Below, piece by piece: positions 25,900-35,572 of a stretch of DNA of 64,000 bases. Position 1 is the stretch's first letter, and every line of letters starts with the position of its first letter. Location of the stretch: contig BJHS01000010.1 in NCBI GenBank assembly GCA_014193315.1, positions 1 to 64,000 of the forward strand, given 5' to 3'. Below the pieces are notes generated by a model that searched no databases, was not told the origin of the DNA, and was given only the letters and a program-made list of their open reading frames with translations. The stretch comes from Verrucomicrobiota bacterium. Its GTDB lineage: Bacteria; Verrucomicrobiota; Verrucomicrobiia; Opitutales; UBA953. Position numbers and translations under genes: made by a program.

Positions 25900-26433
25900 A
25901 TGCGCGACGATATCCCCGAATGGCTAGGCAAACCTCCCCTTCGCGGTTCCGACGAGTGGACGGCTTGGCTTGAAAAATGGCGCACCTACGCCCGGAGCGA
26001 GCTCCGGGACTCGGCCGCCGATGACCCGGACTTCGACTTCGGCCTGCTCACGACCGAGGAGCGCTGGCGGGTGATCCTCAAATTAGAGATCCAACGCCAG
26101 GTCGCCCAAGGCATCGCCGGCGACCGGGCCCCCATCCCCTCCGTCCGCCGGATCAGCGACCTCGCGCACGCCGGGGTGATCGCTTGGCTCGTCGGCCATT
26201 CCGTCAAATCGCAGATTCCCGACGAGGCATTCCGGCGCGCCAACGAATGGACCGACCAACGCATGACGCCGCGGCGCCGCCAAGTCGCCCATGCCATCCG
26301 CTACGGCTTCCTGGCGGGTATCGGGGGCGAACCCGCCGCCCCGGGCAGCAGTCAGGACGAGTATGTCGCGGCCTACGAAGCCGCCTGGGATTCGGGCAAC
26401 GCGCTGGCCATCGAGAACGACCCGCGGGGCTGA
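25900..26433 (+). CDS. Hypothetical protein
   Basis: Intact ORF with coding-like composition. Confidence 0.5.
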   Translation: MRDDIPEWLGKPPLRGSDEWTAWLEKWRTYARSELRDSAADDPDFDFGLLTTEERWRVILKLEIQRQVAQGIAGDRAPIPSVRRISDLAHAGVIAWLVGHSVKSQIPDEAFRRANEWTDQRMTPRRRQVAHAIRYGFLAGIGGEPAAPGSSQDEYVAAYEAAWDSGNALAIENDPRG

Positions 26434-26488
26434 GCGCCCGGGGTTGCGGTCGAGGCGCGACCGGGCAGAGTACGCAACCTACGACCTT

Positions 26489-27859
26489 ATGGATAACCTG
26501 ACGCCCATCCTTCTCCTCCTCGTGCTCGGCCTACTGGTCTTCGTGGCCTTCGGCCGCAAGCCCGGGGCCGACGCTCCCGGCGCCGACTTGGCCAACGCCG
26601 CCCTCCTGGAGGAGGCGCGTCGGCAACTCACGGCGGCGAACGCGGCCACCGAACGCGAACGCACCGCCAAGACCGAGGCCCTCACGCGGGCTTCCGGGGC
26701 CGAGGCCGCCAAGCTGGCCGCGGAGCAACAGCTCCACGCCGCCCAGGCCACGCACGCCGCGGCGCTGAGCCAGCTGCGCGCCGACAACGCCAAAGCCCAG
26801 GCCGAGGCGACGGAACGCTACGGTCGCGACCTCGCCGAATTGAAGACCAGCTTCGCCAAGATGAGCACCGATGTGCTCAAGGGGATGGCCCCCGACGTGA
26901 CGAAGGAAGTCTCGACGAAGGTCGAACCGCTCATCGCCCAGATCAACACCGCGCTGGCAAGCTACCGGCAGACGATGCAACAGGGCCTGCAGAGCCAGGG
27001 CGACGCGCTGACGCAGGTGCGCGAGCAGATGGCCAAGATCACGGAGACCACCGCCGCGCTGGCGACCAGCACCAACGATTTCACCTCCGTCCTCAAGTCG
27101 GCGCAACACCGCGGCAAATGGGGCGAACAGACCTTGCGCCGCGTCGTCGAGGTCTCGGGCCTCAGCCAGCATTGCGACTTCATCGAGCAGACCGCCCAAG
27201 GCGACACGCGGCCGGACCTGATCGTGCTCCTGCCCGGCGACCGTTGCGTGATCATCGACTCCAAGGTCCCCGAGTTCGACGTGGCGATGGTGAACCAAGC
27301 GGCGCCCAACCGGAAAGAGCTGGTCGAAGCCCATGCCGCGAAACTTCGCGCGACCATCAAGGCGCTGGCCGAGAAGGATTACCCGGGCGCCCAGACCGCG
27401 GCCGGCCGCACCGCCTTCGACAAGGTGATCCTCTTCTTGCCCGCCGAGTCGCTCCTGAGCACCGCCCTCGAAGGCGACAACGAGCTGATCATCGACGCGG
27501 GCCGCTTCGGCATCCTGCTGGCGACGCCGGCCACGCTCATGGGCTTCCTTTCCGCGATCAACCTGACTTGGCTGCAGCACAAGCAGGCCCAAGAGTCCAA
27601 GGACGTCATCGAGAAAGCCACGAACCTTTATAAGAGCGTCGCCGACTTTGCCGAGAACATGGCCGGGGCGCGCGATGGGCTGGAAAGCGCCGTGAAGAAG
27701 TTCAACACCGGCCTGGGAAGCTACCGCAAGTACGTGCTCCCAAAAGGGCAGGAATTGCTGGAAATCCACGGCCTCCAGCCCAGCAAGATGCTGCCCGCGG
27801 AAAAGGACGCCTTGGACCTCCCGACGGATATTCGGCGCCTAGAAGGCTCGGCCGAGTAG
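26489..27859 (+). CDS. rmuC: DNA recombination protein RmuC
   Basis: N-terminal TM, coiled coil, then RGKWGEQTLRRVVEVSGLSQHCDF, DLIVLLPGDRCVIIDSKVPEFD, LFLPAESLLSTAL. Confidence 0.93.
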   Translation: MDNLTPILLLLVLGLLVFVAFGRKPGADAPGADLANAALLEEARRQLTAANAATERERTAKTEALTRASGAEAAKLAAEQQLHAAQATHAAALSQLRADNAKAQAEATERYGRDLAELKTSFAKMSTDVLKGMAPDVTKEVSTKVEPLIAQINTALASYRQTMQQGLQSQGDALTQVREQMAKITETTAALATSTNDFTSVLKSAQHRGKWGEQTLRRVVEVSGLSQHCDFIEQTAQGDTRPDLIVLLPGDRCVIIDSKVPEFDVAMVNQAAPNRKELVEAHAAKLRATIKALAEKDYPGAQTAAGRTAFDKVILFLPAESLLSTALEGDNELIIDAGRFGILLATPATLMGFLSAINLTWLQHKQAQESKDVIEKATNLYKSVADFAENMAGARDGLESAVKKFNTGLGSYRKYVLPKGQELLEIHGLQPSKMLPAEKDALDLPTDIRRLEGSAE

Positions 27860-27874
27860 GCCGACGGTCCCTGC

Positions 27875-27950
27875 TGGTGGAGCCGATGAGGTTCGAACTC
27901 ACGGCCTCGTCATTGCGAACGACGCGCTCTACCAACTGAGCTACGGCCCC
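27875..27950 (-). tRNA. tRNA-Ala (CGC)
   Basis: Cloverleaf on minus strand GGGGCCGTAGCTCAGTTGGTAGAGCGCGTCGTTCGCAATGACGAGGCCGTGAGTTCGAACCTCATCGGCTCCACCA; anticodon CGC; encoded CCA. Confidence 0.95.
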
Positions 27951-28061
27951 AAACAGCAGGGAGGACGAGGGAAACCAAGCCCCCACGCGGGGTCAAGGTT
28001 TAGATGGCTTGTCGCCTTGCCACACCCTGAAAACCGCCTACGTTCAGCCGTCCCAATCACC

Positions 28062-28748
28062 ATGCGCGTAGCCCAAGACACCGTCGTCAGCATCGAATAC
28101 ACCCTGAAGGACGACCAGGGTAACATCCTCGACGCCTCCGAAGGCCGTGGCCCGATGGAGTACCTCCAAGGCTACCAGAATATCATCCCCGGCCTCGAGC
28201 AAGGCCTCGTCGGCCTCGTCGCCGGCGACACCAAGACCGTCACCGTCCCGCCCGAGCTCGGCTATGGCGAGTACAGCGATAAACTCCTGCAGCGCGTCCC
28301 GCTCGACGCCTTCGGTGGCCACGCGGTCCAGCCCGGCATGCGCTTCCGCGCCGACACCAACCATGGCATGCGCACCCTCACGATCAAGGCCATCGAAGGC
28401 CAGGAAGCCGTCCTCGATGGCAACCATGAGCTCGCCGGCAAGACCCTCCACTTCGACGTCAAAGTCGTCGCGGTCCGCGCAGCCGAGATGACCGAGCTCG
28501 CCCACGGCCACCCGCACCAAACCGGCGGTTGCTGCGGCGGCGGTGGTTGTGGCTCCGGCTCGGGTGAATCCGAAGGCGGCGGCTGCTCCTCCTCGGAAGG
28601 TTCGGCCGGCGGTTGCTGCTCGACGGAAGGTTCCGAAGGCGGTTGCTGCTCCACCGAAGGCAGCTCCGAAGGTGGCTGCTGCTCCACCGAAGAACCCGTG
28701 GCGGCGAAGCAAGGCGGTTGCGGCTCCGCCGGTTGCGGTTGCGGCTAA
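28062..28748 (+). CDS. SlyD-like FKBP-type peptidyl-prolyl isomerase with Cys/Gly/Ser-rich C-terminal tail
   Basis: VSIEYTLKDDQGNILDASEG, PGLEQGLVGLVAGDTKTVTVPPELGYGEY; HGHPHQTGGCCGGGGCGSG tail. Confidence 0.9.
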   Translation: MRVAQDTVVSIEYTLKDDQGNILDASEGRGPMEYLQGYQNIIPGLEQGLVGLVAGDTKTVTVPPELGYGEYSDKLLQRVPLDAFGGHAVQPGMRFRADTNHGMRTLTIKAIEGQEAVLDGNHELAGKTLHFDVKVVAVRAAEMTELAHGHPHQTGGCCGGGGCGSGSGESEGGGCSSSEGSAGGCCSTEGSEGGCCSTEGSSEGGCCSTEEPVAAKQGGCGSAGCGCG

Positions 28749-28772
28749 GCGCTGACCCCCAGCCTCGCGATC

Positions 28773-28800
28773 AAGCCCCCGGACCTCGGGGGCTTTTTTG
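28773..28800 (+). terminator. Rho-independent terminator
   Basis: aagcccccggacctcgggggcttttttg. Confidence 0.9.
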
Positions 28801-28873
28801 TGCCCGCATTTCCCGGCACCCACTCCCTTGAAGCCGATCCCTAAAGCCTACTCCCGATTCCCTGCTGCGGCGC

Positions 28874-29284
28874 TCAGCGCCACTCCCAGACCAGCGCGAT
28901 TTCGGTCTCGGGGTGGAGCGACTGTTTGACGGGGCAGGCTTCGGCGGCGCGCATGAGGCGCGGGCGCAGCTCCTCCGCGATGCCCGCGGGCATGTGGATC
29001 GCGACGTCGAGCTTGGCGATGCGGCGCGGCGGCTGGGCGGTCATATGCTTCTCGACCTCGATGCGCATGCCGCGGAAATCAAGCCCGAGCCCGCGGGCCT
29101 GGATGCCGAGAATCGTGAGAATGCACGAGGCGAGCGCGGTCGCGGCCAGGTCGGTCGGCGAGAACGACGCGCCCTTGCCTTGATTATCGACCGGTGCGTC
29201 GGTGATGAGCTCGACGCCGGAAGGCCCGTGCTTCGCGCGCACGCGGAGGTCGCCGAGGTAGTCGCAGGAGATTTTCACGCCCAT
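28874..29284 (-). CDS. OsmC family protein
   Basis: FSPTDLAATALASCILTILGIQARGLGLDFRG; EACPVKQSL. Confidence 0.88.
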   Translation of the reverse strand: MGVKISCDYLGDLRVRAKHGPSGVELITDAPVDNQGKGASFSPTDLAATALASCILTILGIQARGLGLDFRGMRIEVEKHMTAQPPRRIAKLDVAIHMPAGIAEELRPRLMRAAEACPVKQSLHPETEIALVWEWR

Positions 29285-29379
29285 GCCCGGACCGTAGGCG
29301 AAGCGCGCGACCACACCAAACAAAAAGGCCCGGCGGACCGGGGCTGGGGGAGCGGCTGGGGGAGCGGCTGGGCGGGGGA

Positions 29380-29613
29380 TTATTCGCCGTCCTTACCGAT
29401 GGCGTCGACCGGGCAGCCTTCGAGGGCTTCCTGGCACTTCTCGACCTCCTCGGGGGTGGTCGGCTGGGCGAAGACGTAAGAGTAACCACCGTCGTCTTGG
29501 CGGGTGAAGTTCTTCGGCGCGGTCTCACGGCAGAGGTCGCAGTCGATGCACTGCGAATCCACGTAGAACTTACCGGGGACGCTTTCGGGGCGCTTGTCGT
29601 TCTTGTCGGCCAT
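29380..29613 (-). CDS. Ferredoxin
   Basis: YVDSQCIDCDLCRETAPKNF ... CQEALEGCPVDAI. Confidence 0.92.
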   Translation of the reverse strand: MADKNDKRPESVPGKFYVDSQCIDCDLCRETAPKNFTRQDDGGYSYVFAQPTTPEEVEKCQEALEGCPVDAIGKDGE

Positions 29614-29660
29614 AGGGAAGTTGGAAAAGTGCGGTCAGCGGGGCGGCTGTCAAGAATCGG

Positions 29661-30110
29661 TCACTTGGCGGGCACGAGGTTGATCAGGCGATACTCCGCG
29701 AATCCGGCCTTTCCGATGAGGAATTCGGAGGAAAGGCGGTCCGGGGTGTCGTGGATGACACGGATGACGCCGGTCGGTACCAGGTTCGGGCGGAAGTCGA
29801 CCAAGGCCGAAAGATCCGGGGGTGGCGTCGGCAGAGGCGCCACCTCGAGCACGGGCAGCTCGAACTCCTGCAGGATGATCAGGCGGACGCGGGCGCGGGT
29901 CGCGGCATCGACGTCGGTCCAGTCATAGAGGCGCTCCATCGCCGCCACATCGCGCGCGACGAACGCTTGGTGCATCGCGGTGGCCAGCTTCCACCGCAGG
30001 CTCTCCTGCCAACGCGACCCGAGGAGCCCGCCGAGCGCGACCAAGGTCAACGCCAGCAGCCCAATCGCCCAGCGGCCCAACGCGGGGCGAGATCCGAAGA
30101 AACGGCGCAT
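29661..30110 (-). CDS. Hypothetical membrane-anchored protein
   Basis: Single TM WAIGLLALTLVALGGLLGSRW; intact ORF. Confidence 0.5.
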   Translation of the reverse strand: MRRFFGSRPALGRWAIGLLALTLVALGGLLGSRWQESLRWKLATAMHQAFVARDVAAMERLYDWTDVDAATRARVRLIILQEFELPVLEVAPLPTPPPDLSALVDFRPNLVPTGVIRVIHDTPDRLSSEFLIGKAGFAEYRLINLVPAK

Positions 30111-30164
30111 GAGGGAGAAGGGCGTTGACCCACCCGGGCGGGCGGAGATAAGCACGCAAGCGTC

Positions 30165-31373
30165 ATGGCGTCCGAAAGCAAGCCCTCCCCCGATACCGGC
30201 CGATACGCGGCCCGCGGGGTCTCCGCCTCCAAGGGCGACGTCCACGCCGCCGTCGACAAGCTGGACCGCGGGCTCTTCCCGCTGGCCTTCTGCAAGATCG
30301 TGGAGGACCGCCTCACCGGCGACCCTGCGCGCTGCGTCGTCACGCACTCCGACGGCTCCGGCACCAAGGCATTGCTCGCGTACCTCTGGTGGAAAGAAAC
30401 CGGCGACGCCACCGTCTTCCGCGGCATCGCGCAGGACAGCATCGTCATGAACATCGACGACCTCCTCTGCGTGGGCGTCACCCAAGGCGTGATCCTTTCT
30501 TCGACGATCAATCGCAACGCGCGTGCGATCCCGGGCGCGATCCTCGCCGAGCTCATCGAAGGCACCGAGGAAGTCCTCGCGATGCTACGCGCCCAGGGCT
30601 TCGGCATCGCCTCGGGGGGCGGCGAGACCGCCGACGTCGGCGACCTCACCCCGACCCTGACCGTCGACTCGACCGCGACCGCCATCCTCGACCGCTCCGC
30701 GGTGGTCGACGCCGGCCGCGTCGGGCCAGGCTTGGCCATCGTGGGCTTGGCCTCTTTTGGTCAGGCGACTTACGAGCAGGCGGAGAACAGCGGCATCGGC
30801 TCCAACGGCCTGACCAGCGCCCGGCACGAGCTCCTCTCTAAGTACTACGCGGAGAAATACCCCGAGACCTACGACAAGGCGACCCCCGCCGAGCTGGCCT
30901 ATTGCGGCCCCCACCGGCTGGCCGACCCCCTCCCGGGCTCCCGGCTGACCGTCGGCCAAGCCCTCCTCTCCCCCACCCGGACCTACGCCCCCTACGTCAT
31001 TCGCCTGCTGGCCGCCCTCGGGGTGGCCAAGGTCCGCGGCATGGTGCACTGCTCAGGCGGCGGCCAGACCAAGTGCCGGCGCTTCGGCGCGGGCGTCCAC
31101 TTCATCAAGGACAACCTCTTCCCGACCCCGCCTGTCTTCGCCGAGATCGCCCGGGTCAGCGGCACGGAACCCGAGGAAATGCATAAGGTTTATAACATGG
31201 GTCACCGACTGGAAATCTTCCTGGACCCCCGCGACGTCCCCGTCGCGCTGGCCCTCGCCGCCGAGCTCGGCATCGCCGCCCAAGTGGTCGGGCGCACCGA
31301 GGCTTCCACCCGGCCGGACGGGGCGAACCACATCACCGTGTTCAAGGCTGGGCAGGCCCTGGCTTACCCCTGA
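30165..31373 (+). CDS. AIR synthase-related (PurM-like) protein, phosphoribosylformylglycinamidine cyclo-ligase family
   Basis: [69 protein letters not shown]. Confidence 0.85.
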   Translation: MASESKPSPDTGRYAARGVSASKGDVHAAVDKLDRGLFPLAFCKIVEDRLTGDPARCVVTHSDGSGTKALLAYLWWKETGDATVFRGIAQDSIVMNIDDLLCVGVTQGVILSSTINRNARAIPGAILAELIEGTEEVLAMLRAQGFGIASGGGETADVGDLTPTLTVDSTATAILDRSAVVDAGRVGPGLAIVGLASFGQATYEQAENSGIGSNGLTSARHELLSKYYAEKYPETYDKATPAELAYCGPHRLADPLPGSRLTVGQALLSPTRTYAPYVIRLLAALGVAKVRGMVHCSGGGQTKCRRFGAGVHFIKDNLFPTPPVFAEIARVSGTEPEEMHKVYNMGHRLEIFLDPRDVPVALALAAELGIAAQVVGRTEASTRPDGANHITVFKAGQALAYP

Positions 31374-31406
31374 ACCGCCGAGGGGCCGCTCGGCCCCCCC
31401 GACGGG

Positions 31407-31482
31407 TGGTCGGGCAGACAGGACTTGAACCTGCAACACCCTGCTCCCAAAGCAGGGACTCTACCAATTGAGATACTGCCCG
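31407..31482 (-). tRNA. tRNA-Pro (UGG)
   Basis: Minus strand CGGGCAGTATCTCAATTGGTAGAGTCCCTGCTTTGGGAGCAGGGTGTTGCAGGTTCAAGTCCTGTCTGCCCGACCA; anticodon TGG; encoded CCA. Confidence 0.93.
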
Positions 31483-31569
31483 AAACCCGACTCGCAGTCT
31501 GATTTTGTGTTGCCGTCCCTGTCAAACCGCTAATCTCCAACTGTTCCAACCCGCAAAACTCCTCACCAT

Positions 31570-32076
31570 ATGGAAAACGACAGCATCTCCTCCTCCTCCT
31601 CGTCCGAATCGAAGCTCCCGCTCATCGTGGGCATCGTCGGATTTGCCCTCGGCGCCGCCGGCCTCGTCCTTGGTCTCAAGGCCAAGTCCGCCGCGGAAGC
31701 CGCCACCAACACCGCGCTCGCCGCCCAGCAAGACACCGCCAAGGTGTCGGCTGAGCTCCAGAGCAAGGCCGCCGCGACCGAGCTCGCCGCCATCGGCACC
31801 GAAATCAACGCGATTAAGGCCGGCATCGCCGAGAACAACAAGCTTACCCAGGACGCTATCACCGCCCTCCAGACCGCGGTGAAGAAGCCCGCCGTCGCGA
31901 CCGGTGGCACCAAGGCCACCGTCACCGCCGGCGCCGGCGAATACATCGTCGCCAAGGGCGACACCCTCGGCGGCATCGCCAAGAAGGTCGGCCTCTCGCT
32001 CAAGGTCATCCAGGAGCTCAACCCTGGCGTGAACGCGAACAAGATGCAGATCGGTCAGAAGCTGAAAACCAAGTAA
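31570..32076 (+). CDS. LysM domain membrane protein
   Basis: N-terminal TM; C-terminal EYIVAKGDTLGGIAKKVGLSLKVIQELNPGVNANKMQIGQKLKTK. Confidence 0.88.
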   Translation: MENDSISSSSSSESKLPLIVGIVGFALGAAGLVLGLKAKSAAEAATNTALAAQQDTAKVSAELQSKAAATELAAIGTEINAIKAGIAENNKLTQDAITALQTAVKKPAVATGGTKATVTAGAGEYIVAKGDTLGGIAKKVGLSLKVIQELNPGVNANKMQIGQKLKTK

Positions 32077-32086
32077 GCGACGAAGC

Positions 32087-32644
32087 ATGTCGGCGCCCGC
32101 CCGCTGGCTCGTCCAGCACGAAGCGCTCCACGCCGACTGCAAGGTTTTCCGGGTTTACAAGGAACACTGCCATCACCCTCTCGATCATCGGGAGGGTGAT
32201 TTCTTTGTGCTCCGCGCCAACGACTGGGTGCTCGCGTTGCCGGTGACGTCGGCCGGCCGCCTGGTCCTCGTGCGCCAGCACCGCTTCGGCACGCGCGCGC
32301 TCTCCGTCGAACCGCCGGGCGGCGTGATCGAAGCCGGCGAGGACCCGCGCATCGCCGCCGCCCGCGAGACCGCGGAAGAGACCGGCTACCTCGGTGGTCG
32401 CGCGACGTTGCTTGGCACGGTCGCGCCCAACCCCGCCATCCAATCCAACCACGCCCACTTCGTCTTGCTCGAGGGTGTGCACCCCGGCGCCGCCCCCGCC
32501 CCGGACGAAAACGAGGAGCTCGAAGTGCTCCTGGTCGACCCGCGGGAGGCGCTGCGCGACGCCGCCGCCGGCCCCTCCACGCACGCGCTGGCCTTGCTCG
32601 CGCTCCACCGCTTGCAAGCCGCCCGCCCCGAACTTTTCGCATGA
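32087..32644 (+). CDS. NUDIX hydrolase
   Basis: Nudix box: GGVIEAGEDPRIAAARETAEETGY. Confidence 0.92.
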   Translation: MSAPARWLVQHEALHADCKVFRVYKEHCHHPLDHREGDFFVLRANDWVLALPVTSAGRLVLVRQHRFGTRALSVEPPGGVIEAGEDPRIAAARETAEETGYLGGRATLLGTVAPNPAIQSNHAHFVLLEGVHPGAAPAPDENEELEVLLVDPREALRDAAAGPSTHALALLALHRLQAARPELFA

Positions 32645-33585
32645 CCTCCCCGACCCGCATCAAAGCCTCCGGCCGCGTCGCCGAACCCGTCCTCGTCGTC
32701 GGGTCCGTCGCGTACGATAGCATCATCACGCCGCACGGAACCGGCGAACGTATCCTCGGGGGGAGCGCCGCCTACGCCTGCCTCGCGGCGAGTTACTTCG
32801 CGCCCCCGCGCATCGTCGGGGTCGTCGGCCACGACTTCCGCAACCGCGACCGGGCGAAGCTCGCCAAGCGCGGCATCGACCTCGACGGCCTGGCCACCGA
32901 CCCGTCCGGACGCACGTTCGCCTGGCGCGGCCGCTACCACGAAAACTACAACCGCCGCGACACCGAGGACCTCCAGCTGAACGTCTTCGAGCAGTTCAAG
33001 CCCGCGCTCCCCCCTGCGCACCGCGCGACCCCGTTCGTGATGCTCGGCAATATCCGCCCCGACCTCCAGCTCCGCGTGCTCGACCAGTTGACGGCCCCGC
33101 GCTTCGTGCTGGCCGACACCATCGATATCTGGATCGAGACGCAGCGCGAAGCGCTCGGCGAAGTCATGCGCCGTGCCGACCTCCTCGTGGTCAACGACAT
33201 CGAGTCCGCCAAGCTGACCGGCGAGTCCAACGTGATCGTCGCCGGGCGGCGCCTCCGCGAACACGGCTGCCGCACCGTCATCATCAAGAAGGGCGAGCAC
33301 GGCGCGGTGCTCTTCCATGAAGAAGGGCTCTTCGCGCTACCGGCCTTCCCCGTCACCGAGCTACGCGACCCCACCGGGGCCGGCGATAGTTTCGCGGGCG
33401 CCCTGCTCGGCCACCTGGCCGCGACGGGCCAGACGGACTTCGCGACCCTCCGCCAAGCCATGGTCTATGGTACGGCGGTCGCGAGCCTGACCGTCGAGGC
33501 TTTCTCCACGGACCGACTGGCCAAGGCGGGTTGCCGCGAAATCCGGGCGCGCCGCAAGGCCCTGCTCCGGATGATCAAAGTCTAA
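32641..33585 (+). CDS. PfkB-family carbohydrate kinase
   Basis: GGSAAYACLAASYF; RDPTGAGDSFAGALLGHLA. Confidence 0.92.
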   Translation: MTSPTRIKASGRVAEPVLVVGSVAYDSIITPHGTGERILGGSAAYACLAASYFAPPRIVGVVGHDFRNRDRAKLAKRGIDLDGLATDPSGRTFAWRGRYHENYNRRDTEDLQLNVFEQFKPALPPAHRATPFVMLGNIRPDLQLRVLDQLTAPRFVLADTIDIWIETQREALGEVMRRADLLVVNDIESAKLTGESNVIVAGRRLREHGCRTVIIKKGEHGAVLFHEEGLFALPAFPVTELRDPTGAGDSFAGALLGHLAATGQTDFATLRQAMVYGTAVASLTVEAFSTDRLAKAGCREIRARRKALLRMIKV

Positions 33586-33589
33586 ACGC

Positions 33590-33787
33590 TTAGCGGCGAC
33601 CCAGCAGCCGCCACAGCACGAAGACCAGGATGGCGGTGAACAGGAGGTCTCCAGCCAGCAGCGGCCACAGCCCCGGGGCGCGCCCCGAGACCAGCGCGAA
33701 CACGAAAACCCCGGCGAACAGGGCCACGGCGAGCGCGAGGAACGGTACGAGCCGGCGGAGGCGGGCCCGGGGGTCGGGTGCGCTCAT
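33590..33787 (-). CDS. Small membrane protein (hypothetical)
   Basis: Two predicted TM segments; 4-nt overlap with coaX start. Confidence 0.55.
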   Translation of the reverse strand: MSAPDPRARLRRLVPFLALAVALFAGVFVFALVSGRAPGLWPLLAGDLLFTAILVFVLWRLLGRR

Positions 33788-34536
33788 GCAAAATGCCGGC
33801 GGTGCGCCTCGGCCAGCCCGAGCAGGGTGAGGTGGGGTTCATGCCGCACGCGGTCGCGCCAGCTGGTGGGGAGGTAGACCGCCGCTCCCCCGGTGACGAT
33901 CACCTGCGGCGGGGCGGAACCTTGGCGCACCAACTCGGCGGCGACCCCATCCAAGAGCGCGCCGATCATGCCGGCGAAACCGAGCGCACAACCCGCGCGC
34001 ATGGCATCGACGGTGGATTTGCCGATGGCGGGCCCGCCGAGCAACCCCGCGGGGTCGAGCGCCGGCAGCAAGGCGGTGCGTTCGTGCAAGTACTGCGTCA
34101 TCACGCCCAAGCCGGGGGCGATGATCCCACCCGCGTAGCCACGTTCGGTCAGGATGTCGACGGTGGTGGCCGTCCCCATGCCGACGATGACGGCGGGCGC
34201 CCCGGTGACGAGTTGGGCCCCGATGCAATCGGCCAAGCGATCCTGGCCGACTTCGCCCGGCGTCGGGTAATCAAACCCCAGCCCGCGCACCGTGTCATGG
34301 CGAAGGTGATAAAAAGGCAAGCCTGCCGCGAGCAGCACCGGCTGGATCACCGCGGTGACCTTCGGCACCACGCTGGCCAAGGCGATGCCCGTGCCCGCGT
34401 GTTCGCGTAGCAAACCCATGAGCGCGGCCGTGTCGAGGCCCGCCGTCGGCAGCTCGCCGTGCGCACGGACGGCGCACCCCTCGACCACTCCCCAGTGGGT
34501 GTGCGTGTTGCCGACATCGAAACATAGCAAGGCCAC
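33784..34536 (-). CDS. coaX: Type III pantothenate kinase
   Basis: MALLCFDVGNTHTHWGV; GQDRLADCIGA; VGMGTATTVDIL; GGIIAPGLGVM; VTGGAA. Confidence 0.93.
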   Translation of the reverse strand: MALLCFDVGNTHTHWGVVEGCAVRAHGELPTAGLDTAALMGLLREHAGTGIALASVVPKVTAVIQPVLLAAGLPFYHLRHDTVRGLGFDYPTPGEVGQDRLADCIGAQLVTGAPAVIVGMGTATTVDILTERGYAGGIIAPGLGVMTQYLHERTALLPALDPAGLLGGPAIGKSTVDAMRAGCALGFAGMIGALLDGVAAELVRQGSAPPQVIVTGGAAVYLPTSWRDRVRHEPHLTLLGLAEAHRRHFA

Positions 34537-34581
34537 GGGAAAGGTGTAAGGTCCGGGGGAGCCGGGGGCAAGGGCGCTTGG

Positions 34582-35571
34582 TTAAGGGTGACGCAGGGTG
34601 ACTTCCCCGGCGGCGATAACCTGGCGGCGGCGGCCGCCCGTCCGCAGGATGAGCGACCCTTCGTCGTCGATGCCGTCGACGACCCCTGCCACCGGGTCGC
34701 CCCGCAAACCCACCCGCACCGACTTGCCGGTCAACGTGTCGTAACGCGCCCAGCGCGACTTGAACTCCTCGCGCCAGCGGCCCTCGGAGAAACTCTCCCA
34801 GGCTTCGAACAAGGCGGCGATTGTCTCCGCCGCGACGCGATTCGGGTCGAGGCGAGTCCCGGTCGCCAGCTCGAGCGAGCCGGCGGCCGCCCGCAACTCG
34901 GGCGGGAAATCCTTCGCCGCGCCGGCGATGTTGAGGCCCACGCCAAAGACCAGTTCACGCACATTATCCACATCAAGGCGCGCCTCGGTCAACATCCCCG
35001 CGACCTTGCGGCCATCGGCGGCGAGCAGGTCATTGGGCCACTTCAGTCCCAGTTTGACCCCGCAGGCCGCCTCGAGGTGGGCGCAGAGCGCGAGGCCCAT
35101 CCAGAGCGTGAAAGGCTTGAGCCGCTCCGGGGCGATGAACGGACGGAAGGCGAGCGAGAGGTAGAGGTTGCCCGCCGTCGCGCTGTGCCAGCGGCGGCCC
35201 AGTCGCCCGCGCCCCGCCGTCTGCGTCTGGGCCAGCACCGCGAACGGCGTCTCCGCCCCGGCGGCCAATCGCCGCTCCGCCTCGGAGTTCGTGCTATCGA
35301 CGGAAGCCAGCCAGTCCACGGGAGCCGTCACCTTGAGCCGGCGCAGGTGCGCATCGAGCAAGGCCGGGTGCAACGCGCGCGGTACCGACTTCAACCGGTA
35401 ACCCTTGCGCGTCGAGGCCGCGAAAGTGAAGCCCGCGGCGCGGAGACGCTCCAAGCGCGACCAGATCGCGACCCGCGAGACCCCCAGCTCCTTGGCGAGA
35501 CGATCCCCGCTGACGGGTGCCTCCCCCGCGACGAGCAAAGCCAGAAGAATGCTGCTATCGAGCGCCGTCAT
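34582..35571 (-). CDS. birA: Biotin--[acetyl-CoA-carboxylase] ligase
   Basis: HTH LAKELGVSRVAIWSRLERLRAAGF; QTAGRGRLGRRWHS; LKWPNDLL. Confidence 0.93.
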   Translation of the reverse strand: MTALDSSILLALLVAGEAPVSGDRLAKELGVSRVAIWSRLERLRAAGFTFAASTRKGYRLKSVPRALHPALLDAHLRRLKVTAPVDWLASVDSTNSEAERRLAAGAETPFAVLAQTQTAGRGRLGRRWHSATAGNLYLSLAFRPFIAPERLKPFTLWMGLALCAHLEAACGVKLGLKWPNDLLAADGRKVAGMLTEARLDVDNVRELVFGVGLNIAGAAKDFPPELRAAAGSLELATGTRLDPNRVAAETIAALFEAWESFSEGRWREEFKSRWARYDTLTGKSVRVGLRGDPVAGVVDGIDDEGSLILRTGGRRRQVIAAGEVTLRHP

Positions 35572-35572
35572 G

